Part shown: positions 1-6,107 of the stretch, one piece after another
Layout: each line of letters starts with the position of its first letter
Numbering within the stretch: the first letter of the stretch is position 1
Source of the DNA: Streptomyces sp. NRRL WC-3549
GTDB taxonomy: Bacteria; Actinomycetota; Actinomycetes; Streptomycetales; Streptomycetaceae
NCBI RefSeq assembly: GCF_000721935.1
Contig: NZ_KL585398.1
Coordinates: 1-8,466, forward strand
Length of the DNA stretch: 8,466 bases
Direction: 5' to 3'
Notes under the pieces: model-generated
The model's input: only the letters and a program-made list of their open reading frames with translations
Databases searched by the model: none
Told to the model about the DNA's origin: nothing
Translations under genes and position numbers: made by a program

Positions 1-52
1 TCCCAGTCAGCGGGGTTCGTCTTCCCGGCCGTTGGGCCGTTCCGACGCTCAA

Positions 53-58
53 ACTCTA
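53..58 (-). promoter_or_regulatory. candidate -10 box TAGAGT of a second leftward promoter
   Basis: On the minus strand this reads CGC-TAGAGT-TTGAG. TAGAGT fits the TANNNT -10 pattern of the Streptomyces housekeeping sigma factor HrdB. No good -35 is visible 16-18 bp upstream (about 75-82, TTATGAG-like). Streptomyces rRNA operons are known to use tandem promoters, some with poor -35 boxes. The element could instead be only a conserved part of the leader. Confidence 0.45.
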
Positions 59-97
59 GCGGATTCTCCCGGCGACTCATAATCGAGCCTTCGAATT

Positions 98-119
98 GAA
101 TTCCGGCATGCCGAAATTC
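98..119. repeat. 22-bp near-perfect palindrome centred on GCATGC
   Basis: The two 11-base arms are complementary except for one pair (C103 against A114). The core CGGCATGCCG (104-113) is perfect, and it is flanked on both sides by GAATT/AATTC (98-102 and 115-119). The site lies between the two candidate leftward promoters, so it would be transcribed early in the leader. It could be a protein-binding site or a leader hairpin. Confidence 0.6.
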
Positions 120-212
120 TCCCCGGTGGGAGATCGTGCTGAGTTTGTTTGCCGCATGCGCGGCGGGAGGTGTTCGCCGCGGATCCGTACCGGCTCCGTG
201 ACAACTCGAAGT

Positions 213-241
213 ACCTTACGGACCGGACCGGGGTGTGTCAA
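213..241 (-). promoter_or_regulatory. strong leftward promoter, TTGACA-N17-TAAGGT
   Basis: On the minus strand the -35 is a perfect TTGACA (236-241), the spacer is exactly 17 bp (219-235), and the -10 is TAAGGT (213-218), matching the TTGAC(A)...TANNNT consensus of HrdB-type promoters. Transcription would start near 205 and run off the left edge. So complete a consensus is rare in Streptomyces and suits a very highly expressed transcript such as an rRNA operon. It lies about 80 bp downstream of the marR stop codon. Confidence 0.75.
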
Positions 242-289
242 CCCCGCCCCACCACCCCGGCCACACCGTCCCCGCAGCACCGCACACGG

Positions 290-309
290 GCCCCCGCAGG
301 GGCGCCCCT
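290..309 (-). terminator. GC-rich hairpin downstream of the marR-type gene, possible terminator
   Basis: A perfect 12-bp palindrome, AGGGGCGCCCCT (298-309), begins about 10 bp past the regulator's stop codon. It overlaps an alternative CCCC-gca-GGGG pairing at 292-302. There is no T-run, which is common for Streptomyces terminators. It lies between the regulator gene and the strong leftward promoter, where a terminator would be expected. Confidence 0.4.
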
Positions 310-319
310 CCGGTGCCGG

Positions 320-877
320 TCAGTCCAGGTCGGTGAGCCGGCCGCCCGCGTCCGGCTGCTCGTGCTCCACGCGGCGCAGCAGTCGGATCAGGATCTCGCC
401 GAGCGCTCCGCGTTCCTGGTCCGAGAGGTCCTGGAGGAGGTCGCCCTCGAACGTGGTGGCCATGCGCATCGCCTCCAGCCACTTGGTGCGGCCCTCGTCC
501 GTCACCTCGACGATGACGCGCACCCGGTTGTTCTCGTCCCTGTCCCGGGTGACCAGGCCCTCGCCCGCCATCCGGTCGATGCGGTGCGTCATCGCCGCCG
601 GGGTGAGCCCGAGGCGCTTCGCGAGCTCCCCGGGCCCGAGGCGGTAGGGCTCGCCGGCCAGCACCAGGGTCTTCAGGACCTCCCACTCGGCGTTGCTGAT
701 GCCGAGGTCGGCGAGTTGTCTGCCGTACGCGACGTTCATCCGGCGGTTCAGCCGGCCGAGGGCGGAGACGATCTGCTCGACCTGCGGGTCGAGATCCCGG
801 AACTCGCGCTGATACGCGGCGATCTGCTCGTCGAGGCTGGGCTCCTGGAGCCCGGGCTGCTCGGGGGTGTCAGACAT
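320..877 (-). CDS. MarR-family transcriptional regulator (adjacent pump's likely repressor)
   Basis: A 185-residue protein with a typical MarR winged-helix DNA-binding domain. The helix-turn-helix and wing lie at about residues 60-130. LTPAAMTHRIDRM (91-103) is the recognition-helix region, and RDRDENNRVRVIVEVTDEG (111-129) is the basic wing, with the conserved D-x-R-D-x-R-like pattern. The N-terminal 30 residues are polar and acidic, and the helices at 33-55 and 145-172 would form the dimer interface. Family members usually repress a neighbouring transporter or stress gene and leave DNA when a ligand binds. Here the gene is divergent from an MFS pump, with a 16-bp perfect palindrome between them. 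From memory, S. coelicolor SCO4122 controls the SCO4121 pump in the same arrangement. The ATG start (875-877) has no obvious Shine-Dalgarno sequence; AATACT lies 6 bases upstream, so leaderless translation is possible. Confidence 0.93.
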   Translation of the reverse strand: MSDTPEQPGLQEPSLDEQIAAYQREFRDLDPQVEQIVSALGRLNRRMNVAYGRQLADLGISNAEWEVLKTLVLAGEPYRLGPGELAKRLGLTPAAMTHRIDRMAGEGLVTRDRDENNRVRVIVEVTDEGRTKWLEAMRMATTFEGDLLQDLSDQERGALGEILIRLLRRVEHEQPDAGGRLTDLD

Positions 878-941
878 GGCGGGAGTATTGCACGCCTGCC
901 GTCGCCATCTAAGTTCTTCGGCCTGAAGTGTTCACCATCAA

Positions 942-957
942 ACTTTAGTGCTAAAGT
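942..957. promoter_or_regulatory. perfect palindrome, candidate MarR operator
   Basis: ACTTTAG-TG-CTAAAGT is a perfect inverted repeat with 7-bp arms and a 2-bp centre. It sits in an AT-rich island (about 930-990) that contrasts with the rest of the window. It lies 44 bp before the pump start and 64 bp before the regulator start. MarR proteins bind 16-20 bp AT-rich palindromes in such divergent gaps, so one operator could control both genes. A weaker inverted motif, CTTC-ggcct-GAAG (916-928), nearby may be a secondary site. Confidence 0.75.
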
Positions 958-990
958 CTATCAGTCTGTGTACTTCAAAATGCGATGTCT

Positions 991-1000
991 GAGGTAGGTG
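991..1000 (+). promoter_or_regulatory. ribosome binding site fixing the GTG start of the MFS gene
   Basis: GAGGTAGGTG contains two overlapping purine-rich anti-16S matches (GAGG, AGGTG). GAGG ends 7 bases before the GTG at 1002, which supports GTG-1002 over the ATG five codons later (1017). Confidence 0.7.
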
Positions 1001-1001
1001 A

Positions 1002-2315
1002 GTGTTGACCAGGGAGATGGGCGCGGCGCTGCGGCGGATCCAGGTGGGGAGCGCGCTGAGCGCGTTCGGCCTCGGGTTCACCGTTCCGTATCTGTACGTC
1101 TACGTGGCGCAGGTACGTGGTCTCGGGGCCGGTACGGCGGGTGTCGTACTGGCTGTCTTCGCCATGGCGGCACTGGCCGTGCTGCCGTTCACCGGACGGG
1201 CCATCGACCGGCGCGGACCGCTGTCCGTCCTGGTGGTGGCGTCGGCCACCGCGGCCCTCGGTGCCGTCGCGCTGGGCGTGTCGGGTTCGGTGACCACCGC
1301 GGTGCTCTCCGCGGCGGTCCTCGGAGCGGGTACCGCGGTCATGCAGCCGGCTCTCGCGACGATGCTGGTGCGGTGTTCGGACACCTCGACCCGCACCCGG
1401 GTCTTCGCCATGCAGTTCTTCCTGCAGAACCTGGGACTCGGGGTCGGAGGCCTGGTCGGAGGGCAGCTGGTCGACGTCGGCCGGCCGTCGACCTTCACCG
1501 TGCTCTTCCTGATCGAGGCGGCGATGTTCGTCGTGCTCGGCGTCGTCGCGGCCACCGTGCGCATGCCGCGGACACCCGCCGCGCCCCTGGCCGGCGGGGA
1601 GGGCTCGGCCGCTCCCAAGGCCGGACTGCGGGTCCTGCTGTCGCACCGCGCGATGGTGCAGCTGTGCGTGCTGGGCTTCGTGATTTTCTTCGCCTGCTAC
1701 GGGCAGTTCGAGTCCGGCCTCGCGGCGTACGGCACCGAGGCCGCCGGGATCGCCCCGTCGACCCTGGGTGTCGCGCTGGCGGCCAACACGGCGGTCATCG
1801 TGGTGGCCCAGTTCGTCGTCCTGCGTCTCGTGGAACGCCGTCGGCGCAGCCGCGTCATCGCCTGGGTGGGTCTGATCTGGGCCTTCGCCTGGGTCGTGGC
1901 CGGTTACGCGGGCCTCGGGCACGGCAGCCAGACGATGGCGACGGCCGCGATGATCTCGACGTACGCCCTGTTCGGGCTCGGTGAGTCCATGCTGTCCCCG
2001 ACCGTGGCCCCGCTGGTCGCCGATCTGGCTCCGGAGGCCATGGTCGGCCAGTACAACTCGGCGTTCGCCCTGGTGAAGCAGCTCGCGCTGGCGGTCGGCC
2101 CGGCCGTGGGCGGCCCCATGGGGGCGTCGCTGCACGGGCCGTACATCGTGACCTTCGTGCTGTTCTCCCTGGGCATCACCGTGCTCGCGCTGAAGCTGGG
2201 ACGACGGCTCACCGCCGTCCAGGACAACCCGTCACTCGCCGCGGCACCGTCCCGGGTGGTGGCCGTGTCCCTGCCGGAGAGCGAGCCGGCGCCGGCCCCC
2301 GTCGCCACTCACTGA
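1002..2315 (+). CDS. MFS drug-efflux transporter
   Basis: A 437-residue integral membrane protein with about 12 hydrophobic helices and a short hydrophilic C-tail (about 403-437, rich in Pro/Ala). The first helices start at about residues 14-35. The loop after helix 2 carries GRAIDRRGPLSVL (65-77), a good match to major facilitator motif A (G-x-L-x-D-R-x-G). The equivalent basic loop of the second half is RLVERRRRSRVI (275-286). The cytoplasmic mid-loop (about 186-212) separates the two six-helix halves. This is the plan of proton-driven drug:H+ antiporters of the plasma membrane. The divergent MarR gene and shared operator-like palindrome imply induction by a small molecule. From memory, the S. 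coelicolor counterpart SCO4121 is reported as a multidrug pump (ciprofloxacin, chloramphenicol) under MarR control; substrates of this copy are inferred only. The start is GTG with a good ribosome binding site. Confidence 0.93.
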   Translation: MLTREMGAALRRIQVGSALSAFGLGFTVPYLYVYVAQVRGLGAGTAGVVLAVFAMAALAVLPFTGRAIDRRGPLSVLVVASATAALGAVALGVSGSVTTAVLSAAVLGAGTAVMQPALATMLVRCSDTSTRTRVFAMQFFLQNLGLGVGGLVGGQLVDVGRPSTFTVLFLIEAAMFVVLGVVAATVRMPRTPAAPLAGGEGSAAPKAGLRVLLSHRAMVQLCVLGFVIFFACYGQFESGLAAYGTEAAGIAPSTLGVALAANTAVIVVAQFVVLRLVERRRRSRVIAWVGLIWAFAWVVAGYAGLGHGSQTMATAAMISTYALFGLGESMLSPTVAPLVADLAPEAMVGQYNSAFALVKQLALAVGPAVGGPMGASLHGPYIVTFVLFSLGITVLALKLGRRLTAVQDNPSLAAAPSRVVAVSLPESEPAPAPVATH

Positions 2316-2329
2316 CGTACCCGGGTCAG
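2312..2329. terminator. inverted repeat spanning both convergent stop codons
   Basis: CTGAC (2312-2316) and GTCAG (2325-2329) flank an 8-base loop. The TGA stop of the pump gene lies in one arm and the TGA of the facing phosphatase gene in the other. Only 10 bp separate the two genes, so transcription from each side probably runs into the other unless this short hairpin, or one inside the genes, acts as a bidirectional terminator. Five base pairs is weak. Confidence 0.25.
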
Positions 2330-4020
2330 GCGGGCAGGGCGAACTCGCACCACACGGCCTTGCCGCCCCCGGGGGTCCGACGGCTGCCCCAGGACGAGGC
2401 GATCGTCGCGACGATGGAGATGCCGCGGCCCGCCTCGTCCGCCGGTTCGGCCCGGCGGCGGCGCGGAAGGTGCTCGTCGCCGTCGGTGACCTCGATGATC
2501 AGGCGGCGGTCGGTGCGTCTCAGGGCGAGGCGCATGGGCGGGGTGCCGTGCTGGAGGGAGTTCGCCACGAGTTCGCTCGCGGCCAGTACCCCCAGGTCGC
2601 AGAGTTCCACGGGGAAGCGCCAGGAGGCCAGGACCCCGGTGGCGAACGCCCGCGCCCGGGGCGCCGCCTCGACCCCGCCGAGCAGGTCGAGCGAGGCGTT
2701 GTGGAAGAGCTCGGCACTCGCTCCCGTGCGGGCGGGGTGCTGGACGACCAGCACCGCCACGTCGTCGTCGTGTTCCGCGGTCACCCCCAGCGAACGGATG
2801 AGCCGGTCACAGACCACCTGGGGCGTCCCGTCCGCACCGGACAGCGCGCGCTCCAGGGCGGTGAGCCCCTCGTCGATGTCCTCGCCGCGGCGCTCCACCA
2901 GGCCGTCGGTGTACAGCACGGCCGTCGAACCGGGAGGCAGGGCGATCGTCCCGGACGTGTGGGACCAGCCGCCGGTGCCGAGCGGGGGGCCCGGCGGTTC
3001 CTCCGCGCGGCGGACCGTGCCGTCCTCGTCGCGTACGAGGATCGGGAGGTGCCCGGCGGAGGCGTGGACGAGGTGCCCCTCGTCGGGGTCGTGGACGGCG
3101 TAGACGCAGGTCGCGATCTGGCTGGCGTCGATCTCGGCGGCGAGGACGTCCAGGAGCTGGAGCACCTCGTGGGGCGGCAGGTCCAGGCGCGCGTAGGCGC
3201 GGACCGCGGTACGCAGCTGGCCCATGACCGCCGCGGCACGTACGCCGCGCCCCATCACGTCGCCGATGACGAGCGCGGTCCGGCCGGCGCCCAGGGTGAT
3301 CACGTCGTACCAGTCGCCGCCGACCGCGGCGTCCGTGCCGCCCGGCTGGTAGGTGGCCGCGATGCGCAGGTCGTCGGGCTGTTCGAGGTCCTGGGGCAGC
3401 AGGGAGCGCTGGAGGGTGACGGCCGTGTCCCGGTGGCGGCGCTCACTGGCCCGGAGGCGCTCCGCCGCTTCGGCGTGGTCGGTGACGTCGGTGGCGTAGA
3501 CGAGCACACCCGCCTCGCCGTCCGGGTCGCTGACGGCCACGGGGGTGCAGGTGACGGTGTACGAGTGGCCCGTGAGGACCTTGCGGGACTTGACCGTGCG
3601 CGGCGTACCGCTGCGCAGGACCTGGCCGACCAGGGGCAGCAGGCTGAGTTCGGTGAGCTCCGGCATCGCCTCGGCGGCGGGCGCGCCGCGAGGCCGTTCA
3701 CCGAAGGCGGCCGTGTAGGCGTCGTTGACGTAGGTGATGCGCAGGTCGGGACCGTGCAGCAGGGCGACCGGGGCGGGGAGGCGGCCGAGGATCCCGCTCG
3801 CGGAGAGCGCTTCGAGCGGGGTGCCGCCGGACGGATCCGGCGCGTCCGCCCGGGATGGGTGGCCGGGCACCGGCCGGGTCGACTCGGCACGGGCGGCGGG
3901 GACGGAGCCCTGGTCGTCCCGCACGGCGGCGCGACGCTGAGTTCCGGGGAAACGGGCGCTCCAGCGCGTGAAGTTCACGGAATTTCTGGCCTCGTGTGTC
4001 GGTCTGGTCCGCTCGGGCAA
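2326..4020 (-). CDS. PAS - PP2C (SpoIIE) phosphatase - HATPase anti-sigma-kinase-like signalling protein
   Basis: A 564-residue three-domain cytoplasmic regulator. Residues 1-70 are low-complexity and polar. A PAS sensor spans about 75-182 (LPAPVALLHGPDLRITYVN; C-terminal GVLVYATDVTDHAEA), followed by a short helical linker (181-207). A PP2C/SpoIIE phosphatase domain spans 205-428, with metal-binding acidic motifs GGDWYD (234-239), IGDVMGRG (252-259), YTDGLVE (370-376) and DDDVAVLV (418-425). An RsbW/SpoIIAB-type ATPase spans about 440-562, with N-box ELVANSLQHG (483-492), G1 VTDGD (511-515) and G2 GRGISIV (531-537). Such proteins dephosphorylate anti-sigma antagonists (STAS proteins), while the ATPase part can phosphorylate antagonists or bind sigma factors. 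No STAS partner is encoded here, so targets are unknown. No transmembrane segment is seen. The TTG at 4020 gives the longest frame but has a poor ribosome site; GTG at 3978 (residue 15), preceded by GAGG 11 bases away, is an alternative, and the domains are unaffected. Confidence 0.9.
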   Translation of the reverse strand: MPERTRPTHEARNSVNFTRWSARFPGTQRRAAVRDDQGSVPAARAESTRPVPGHPSRADAPDPSGGTPLEALSASGILGRLPAPVALLHGPDLRITYVNDAYTAAFGERPRGAPAAEAMPELTELSLLPLVGQVLRSGTPRTVKSRKVLTGHSYTVTCTPVAVSDPDGEAGVLVYATDVTDHAEAAERLRASERRHRDTAVTLQRSLLPQDLEQPDDLRIAATYQPGGTDAAVGGDWYDVITLGAGRTALVIGDVMGRGVRAAAVMGQLRTAVRAYARLDLPPHEVLQLLDVLAAEIDASQIATCVYAVHDPDEGHLVHASAGHLPILVRDEDGTVRRAEEPPGPPLGTGGWSHTSGTIALPPGSTAVLYTDGLVERRGEDIDEGLTALERALSGADGTPQVVCDRLIRSLGVTAEHDDDVAVLVVQHPARTGASAELFHNASLDLLGGVEAAPRARAFATGVLASWRFPVELCDLGVLAASELVANSLQHGTPPMRLALRRTDRRLIIEVTDGDEHLPRRRRAEPADEAGRGISIVATIASSWGSRRTPGGGKAVWCEFALPA

Positions 4021-4128
4021 GCTGCTTCGTCTGCCGGGCCCTGTGCCGGTACGTCGCCGGCCGAAGCTCCGGGGCCGGTCCTCGGGAGGGGCCGATCAGG
4101 CGTCATCGTCTTCTCGTTCATCTGCGAC

Positions 4129-4205
4129 GGTCACTGTAGGTGACTGCCGACCGGGTCACTCTGCGCAGGTGTGGGCCCACCTATGGTCACACGCCCAGTG
4201 TGACC
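4129..4205. promoter_or_regulatory. cluster of five GTCAC/GTGAC half-sites upstream of the phosphatase gene
   Basis: In 77 bp there are GTCAC at 4130-4134, GTGAC at 4140-4144, GTCAC at 4155-4159, GTCAC at 4186-4190 and GTGAC at 4200-4204. They make two inverted pairs: GTCAC-tgtag-GTGAC (4130-4144), and the longer perfect GGTCACAC-gccca-GTGTGACC (4185-4205). GGTCACT is also directly repeated at 4129 and 4154. A 10-bp palindrome, GTGGGCCCAC (4171-4180), lies between. The cluster is 110-185 bp upstream of the phosphatase start, where its promoter should be. A possible minus-strand -10, TACAGT (4133-4138), overlaps the first pair. It is most likely an operator for a dimeric regulator whose identity I cannot tell; BldD-type sites contain GTGA/TCAC halves. 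Confidence 0.5.
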
Positions 4206-4252
4206 GACCGTACTGACAGTTGCCGTACGGCTGCCCGTCGGACGGCTGAACC

Positions 4253-4302
4253 GCGGGCTTCGGCCCGCACGGACGTACGCGACGGGACGGCGTGCCGTCC
4301 CG
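4253..4302 (-). terminator. tandem GC-rich hairpins, terminator of the NADH dehydrogenase gene
   Basis: Two perfect stem-loops follow the stop codon on the minus strand. The nearer one pairs CGGGACGG (4283-4290) with CCGTCCCG (4295-4302) around a 4-base loop, 8 bp downstream of the stop. The farther one pairs GCGGGC (4253-4258) with GCCCGC (4263-4268), also around a 4-base loop. No T-tract follows either, as is usual for actinomycete terminators. Their position makes read-through into the phosphatase gene unlikely. Confidence 0.65.
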
Positions 4303-4310
4303 GGTACGGA

Positions 4311-5810
4311 TCAGCCGGCCGCGCCCGGAGGGGCGCCGTCCTCTGGTTTCCCGTCCCCCGGGTGCGCGCGCCGTCGGTCGCCCCCGGGCTGGGACGGGAA
4401 GGAGTGGCCGCCCGCCGCGAGCGCGAACTCGGCGCGTGGGTGTTCGAGCGAGCCGAGGGAGACGATCTCGCGTTTGAAGAGCCCGGCCAGGGTCCACTCG
4501 GCGAGCACCCGGGCCTTCCGGTTGAACGTCGGTACCCGGCTGAGGTGGTACACGCGGTGCATCAGCCACGCCGGATACCCCTTGATCTTGCGCCCGTACA
4601 CATGGGCCACTCCCTTGTGCAGCCCCAGGGACGCGACGGACCCGGCGGAGGCGTGGCGGTAGTCCGTGGGGGGCCGCCCGGCGAGCGCGGCCAGGACGTT
4701 CTCGGCGAGGACCCTGGCCTGGCGCACCGCGTGCTGGGCGTTCGGCGCGGTCACGGCGCCCTGCTCGGACGAGGTGAGGTCGGGCACGGCCGCCGCGTCT
4801 CCGGCCGCCCAGGCGTGCTCGGCGCCCTCGACCGCCAGGGCGGCGGTACAGCGCAGCCGGCCGCGTTCGGTGAGCGGGAGGTCGGAGGCGGCCAGGACCG
4901 GTGCGGGCTTGACCCCGGCGGTCCACACGAGCGTGCGCGTCGGGAAGCGTGAACCGTCGCTGAGTACCGCGATCCGGTCCTCGCAGCTGTCCAGCCGGGT
5001 GTCGAGCCGGACGTCGATGTTGCGTCCCCTCAGTTCCCGGACGGCGTACCCGCCGAGCTCCTCACCCACCTCGGGGAGGATGCGGCCCGTGGCCTCGACG
5101 AGGATCCACCGCAGGTCCTCGGGCTTGATGTTGTGGTAGTACCGCGAGGTGTAGCGGGCCATGTCCTCCAGCTCGGCCAAAGCCTCGACGCCGGCGTAGC
5201 CGCCGCCGACGAAGACGAAGGTCAGGGCGGCGTCACGGATGGCGGGGTCCCGGGTGGCCGATGCGATGTCCATCTGTTCGATCACGTGGTTGCGCAGGCC
5301 GATGGCCTCCTCGACCGTCTTGAAGCCGATGCCGAAGTCGGCGAGGCCCGGCACCGGGAGGGTCCGCGAGACGGAACCGGGTGCCAGGACGAGTTCGTCG
5401 TACGGGATCTCGACGGCGCCGGTCCCGTCCTCGCCGGTGGCGAGGGTCGTGACGGTCGCCGTGCGCTTGGCGTGATCGATCCGTCGGGCCTCGCCGATGA
5501 CGACCCGGCACCGGCGCAGAACCCGGCGGAGCGACACGACGACGTGGCGCGGCGAGATCGAACCGGCCGCCGCTTCCGGGAGGAACGGCTGATACGTCAT
5601 ATAGGGCTCGGGCGTGACCACCACGATCTCGGCCTCACCGCTCCGCAGTCTCCGCCGCAGCTTGTCCTGGAGACGCAGTGCCGTGTACATCCCGACGTAG
5701 CCGCCGCCGACGACGAGAACACGTACGGCCGGCCGGGTGCCGGGGGCCGTTCCCCGGGAATCTGGAGCCATCACCATCCCATGACGCAACGGAGTCCTGT
5801 GTTTGTCCAC
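4311..5810 (-). CDS. type II NADH dehydrogenase (FAD/NAD(P)-dependent oxidoreductase)
   Basis: A 499-residue member of the NDH-2 family, which passes electrons from NADH to the quinone pool at the inner face of the membrane without pumping protons. The first Rossmann fold binds FAD: VLVVGGGYVGMYTALRL (31-47). The second binds NADH: FVFVGGGYAGVEALAELE (198-215). FAD is closed by AWAAGDAAAVPD (333-344), and APNAQHAVRQA (355-365) is the conserved quinone-side AQ motif. Other family marks are MTYQPFLPEAAAGSISPRHV (71-90) and the membrane-proximal tail WLMHRVYHL...WTLAGLFKREIVSLGSL (415-454). Residues past about 465 are a hydrophilic Gly/Pro/Asp-rich extension. The annotated start is GTG-5810; ATGs at 5777 and 5771 (residues 12 and 14) are alternatives, and none has a strong ribosome site. 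It is divergent from atrA and corresponds by recollection to SCO4119. Streptomyces carry several NDH-2 paralogues, so I give no symbol. Confidence 0.9.
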   Translation of the reverse strand: MDKHRTPLRHGMVMAPDSRGTAPGTRPAVRVLVVGGGYVGMYTALRLQDKLRRRLRSGEAEIVVVTPEPYMTYQPFLPEAAAGSISPRHVVVSLRRVLRRCRVVIGEARRIDHAKRTATVTTLATGEDGTGAVEIPYDELVLAPGSVSRTLPVPGLADFGIGFKTVEEAIGLRNHVIEQMDIASATRDPAIRDAALTFVFVGGGYAGVEALAELEDMARYTSRYYHNIKPEDLRWILVEATGRILPEVGEELGGYAVRELRGRNIDVRLDTRLDSCEDRIAVLSDGSRFPTRTLVWTAGVKPAPVLAASDLPLTERGRLRCTAALAVEGAEHAWAAGDAAAVPDLTSSEQGAVTAPNAQHAVRQARVLAENVLAALAGRPPTDYRHASAGSVASLGLHKGVAHVYGRKIKGYPAWLMHRVYHLSRVPTFNRKARVLAEWTLAGLFKREIVSLGSLEHPRAEFALAAGGHSFPSQPGGDRRRAHPGDGKPEDGAPPGAAG

Positions 5811-6016
5811 AGGCCCGGCAATTTGTGTGACCGGAGCGCTCCGTCCGCCCGCCGCGTCGCGTTCGGCGCCCGGCCCGCCTGCGGTGCAGGTCAGGCATAG
5901 CGGGATCGACCGGCGAGCGGGGTCGAATGGGGGTCCAACCGGTCCTTGCTCCGATCGGGGGGCGCTCCGTGCGGAACTGGCCCCTTCTGAATTGACTCGG
6001 GCTCAACTATGTTCGT

Positions 6017-6029
6017 ACCCCGTCGGGGT
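6017..6029. promoter_or_regulatory. 13-bp perfect inverted repeat ACCCCG-T-CGGGGT
   Basis: Two 6-bp arms around a single base, 82 bp before the atrA start and just downstream of TTGACT. Its position, overlapping the likely -10 or start site, suits an operator or an early-transcript hairpin. The binding protein is unknown; autoregulation by AtrA is one option. Confidence 0.35.
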
Positions 6030-6100
6030 GCAGGGTCAGGACCGTGATCCGCACAACGACCGACACGGCGGGGAAGTCTCCGGGGGGAGACGTCATAACC

Positions 6101-6107
6101 GGGGGAA
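6101..6107 (+). promoter_or_regulatory. ribosome binding site of atrA
   Basis: GGGGGAA ends 3 bases before the ATG at 6111. The spacing is short, but it is the only purine-rich tract near an in-frame start. It supports ATG-6111, although the DNA-binding domain begins only about 45 codons later. Confidence 0.55.

Larger units (their letters stand above)
1..205 (-). other. probable rRNA operon promoter/leader region (runs off left edge)
   Basis: There is no convincing protein gene here. Read on the minus strand, the last 60 bases contain CTAGAGTTTGAG, then GTCGGAACGG, and finally CCCCGCTGACTGGGA at the window edge. From memory, phrases of this type recur in Streptomyces 16S-23S-5S operon leaders, between the tandem promoters and the 16S gene. 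The consensus promoter just upstream, pointing the same way, fits that reading. A small hairpin, CGGCC-gttg-GGCCG, lies at 26-39, and a GCCGC-atgc-GCGGC inverted repeat lies at 151-164. No mature rRNA sequence is inside the window, so the assignment rests on leader resemblance and promoter quality only. Confidence 0.6.
4021..4310. other. 290-bp intergenic region
   Basis: It holds the terminator hairpins (right), a 10-bp palindrome GCCGTACGGC (4222-4231), the GTCAC/GTGAC cluster (middle), and about 105 bp of apparently featureless leader before the phosphatase gene (4021-4125). No small gene with a credible ribosome site and codon use was found. Confidence 0.7.

Noticed and set aside
149..997. 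282-codon plus-strand frame opposite the marR-type gene
   Set aside because: It lacks a ribosome site and a recognisable domain, and it runs through the strong leftward promoter and the operator palindrome. The minus-strand MarR protein is convincing.
975..2135. 386-codon minus-strand frame opposite the MFS gene
   Set aside because: The product is a low-complexity His/Arg/Gly/Gln-rich string without domains, while the plus-strand frame gives a clear 12-helix transporter.
2470..4143. 557-codon open frame on the plus strand antisense to the phosphatase gene
   Set aside because: It mirrors the minus-strand gene, whose product has clear PAS, PP2C and HATPase motifs. The antisense protein has no recognisable domain and its frame is open because of GC-rich third-position bias.
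4171..4205. possible CRP-type operator
   Set aside because: The arms read TCACAC...GTGTGA, the reverse order of the classical TGTGA-N6-TCACA site, so a standard CRP site is not supported.
4140..4952. 270-codon plus-strand frame starting in the 4021-4310 intergenic region
   Set aside because: Most of it is antisense to the NADH dehydrogenase gene, it passes through the terminator hairpins, and it has no recognisable domain.
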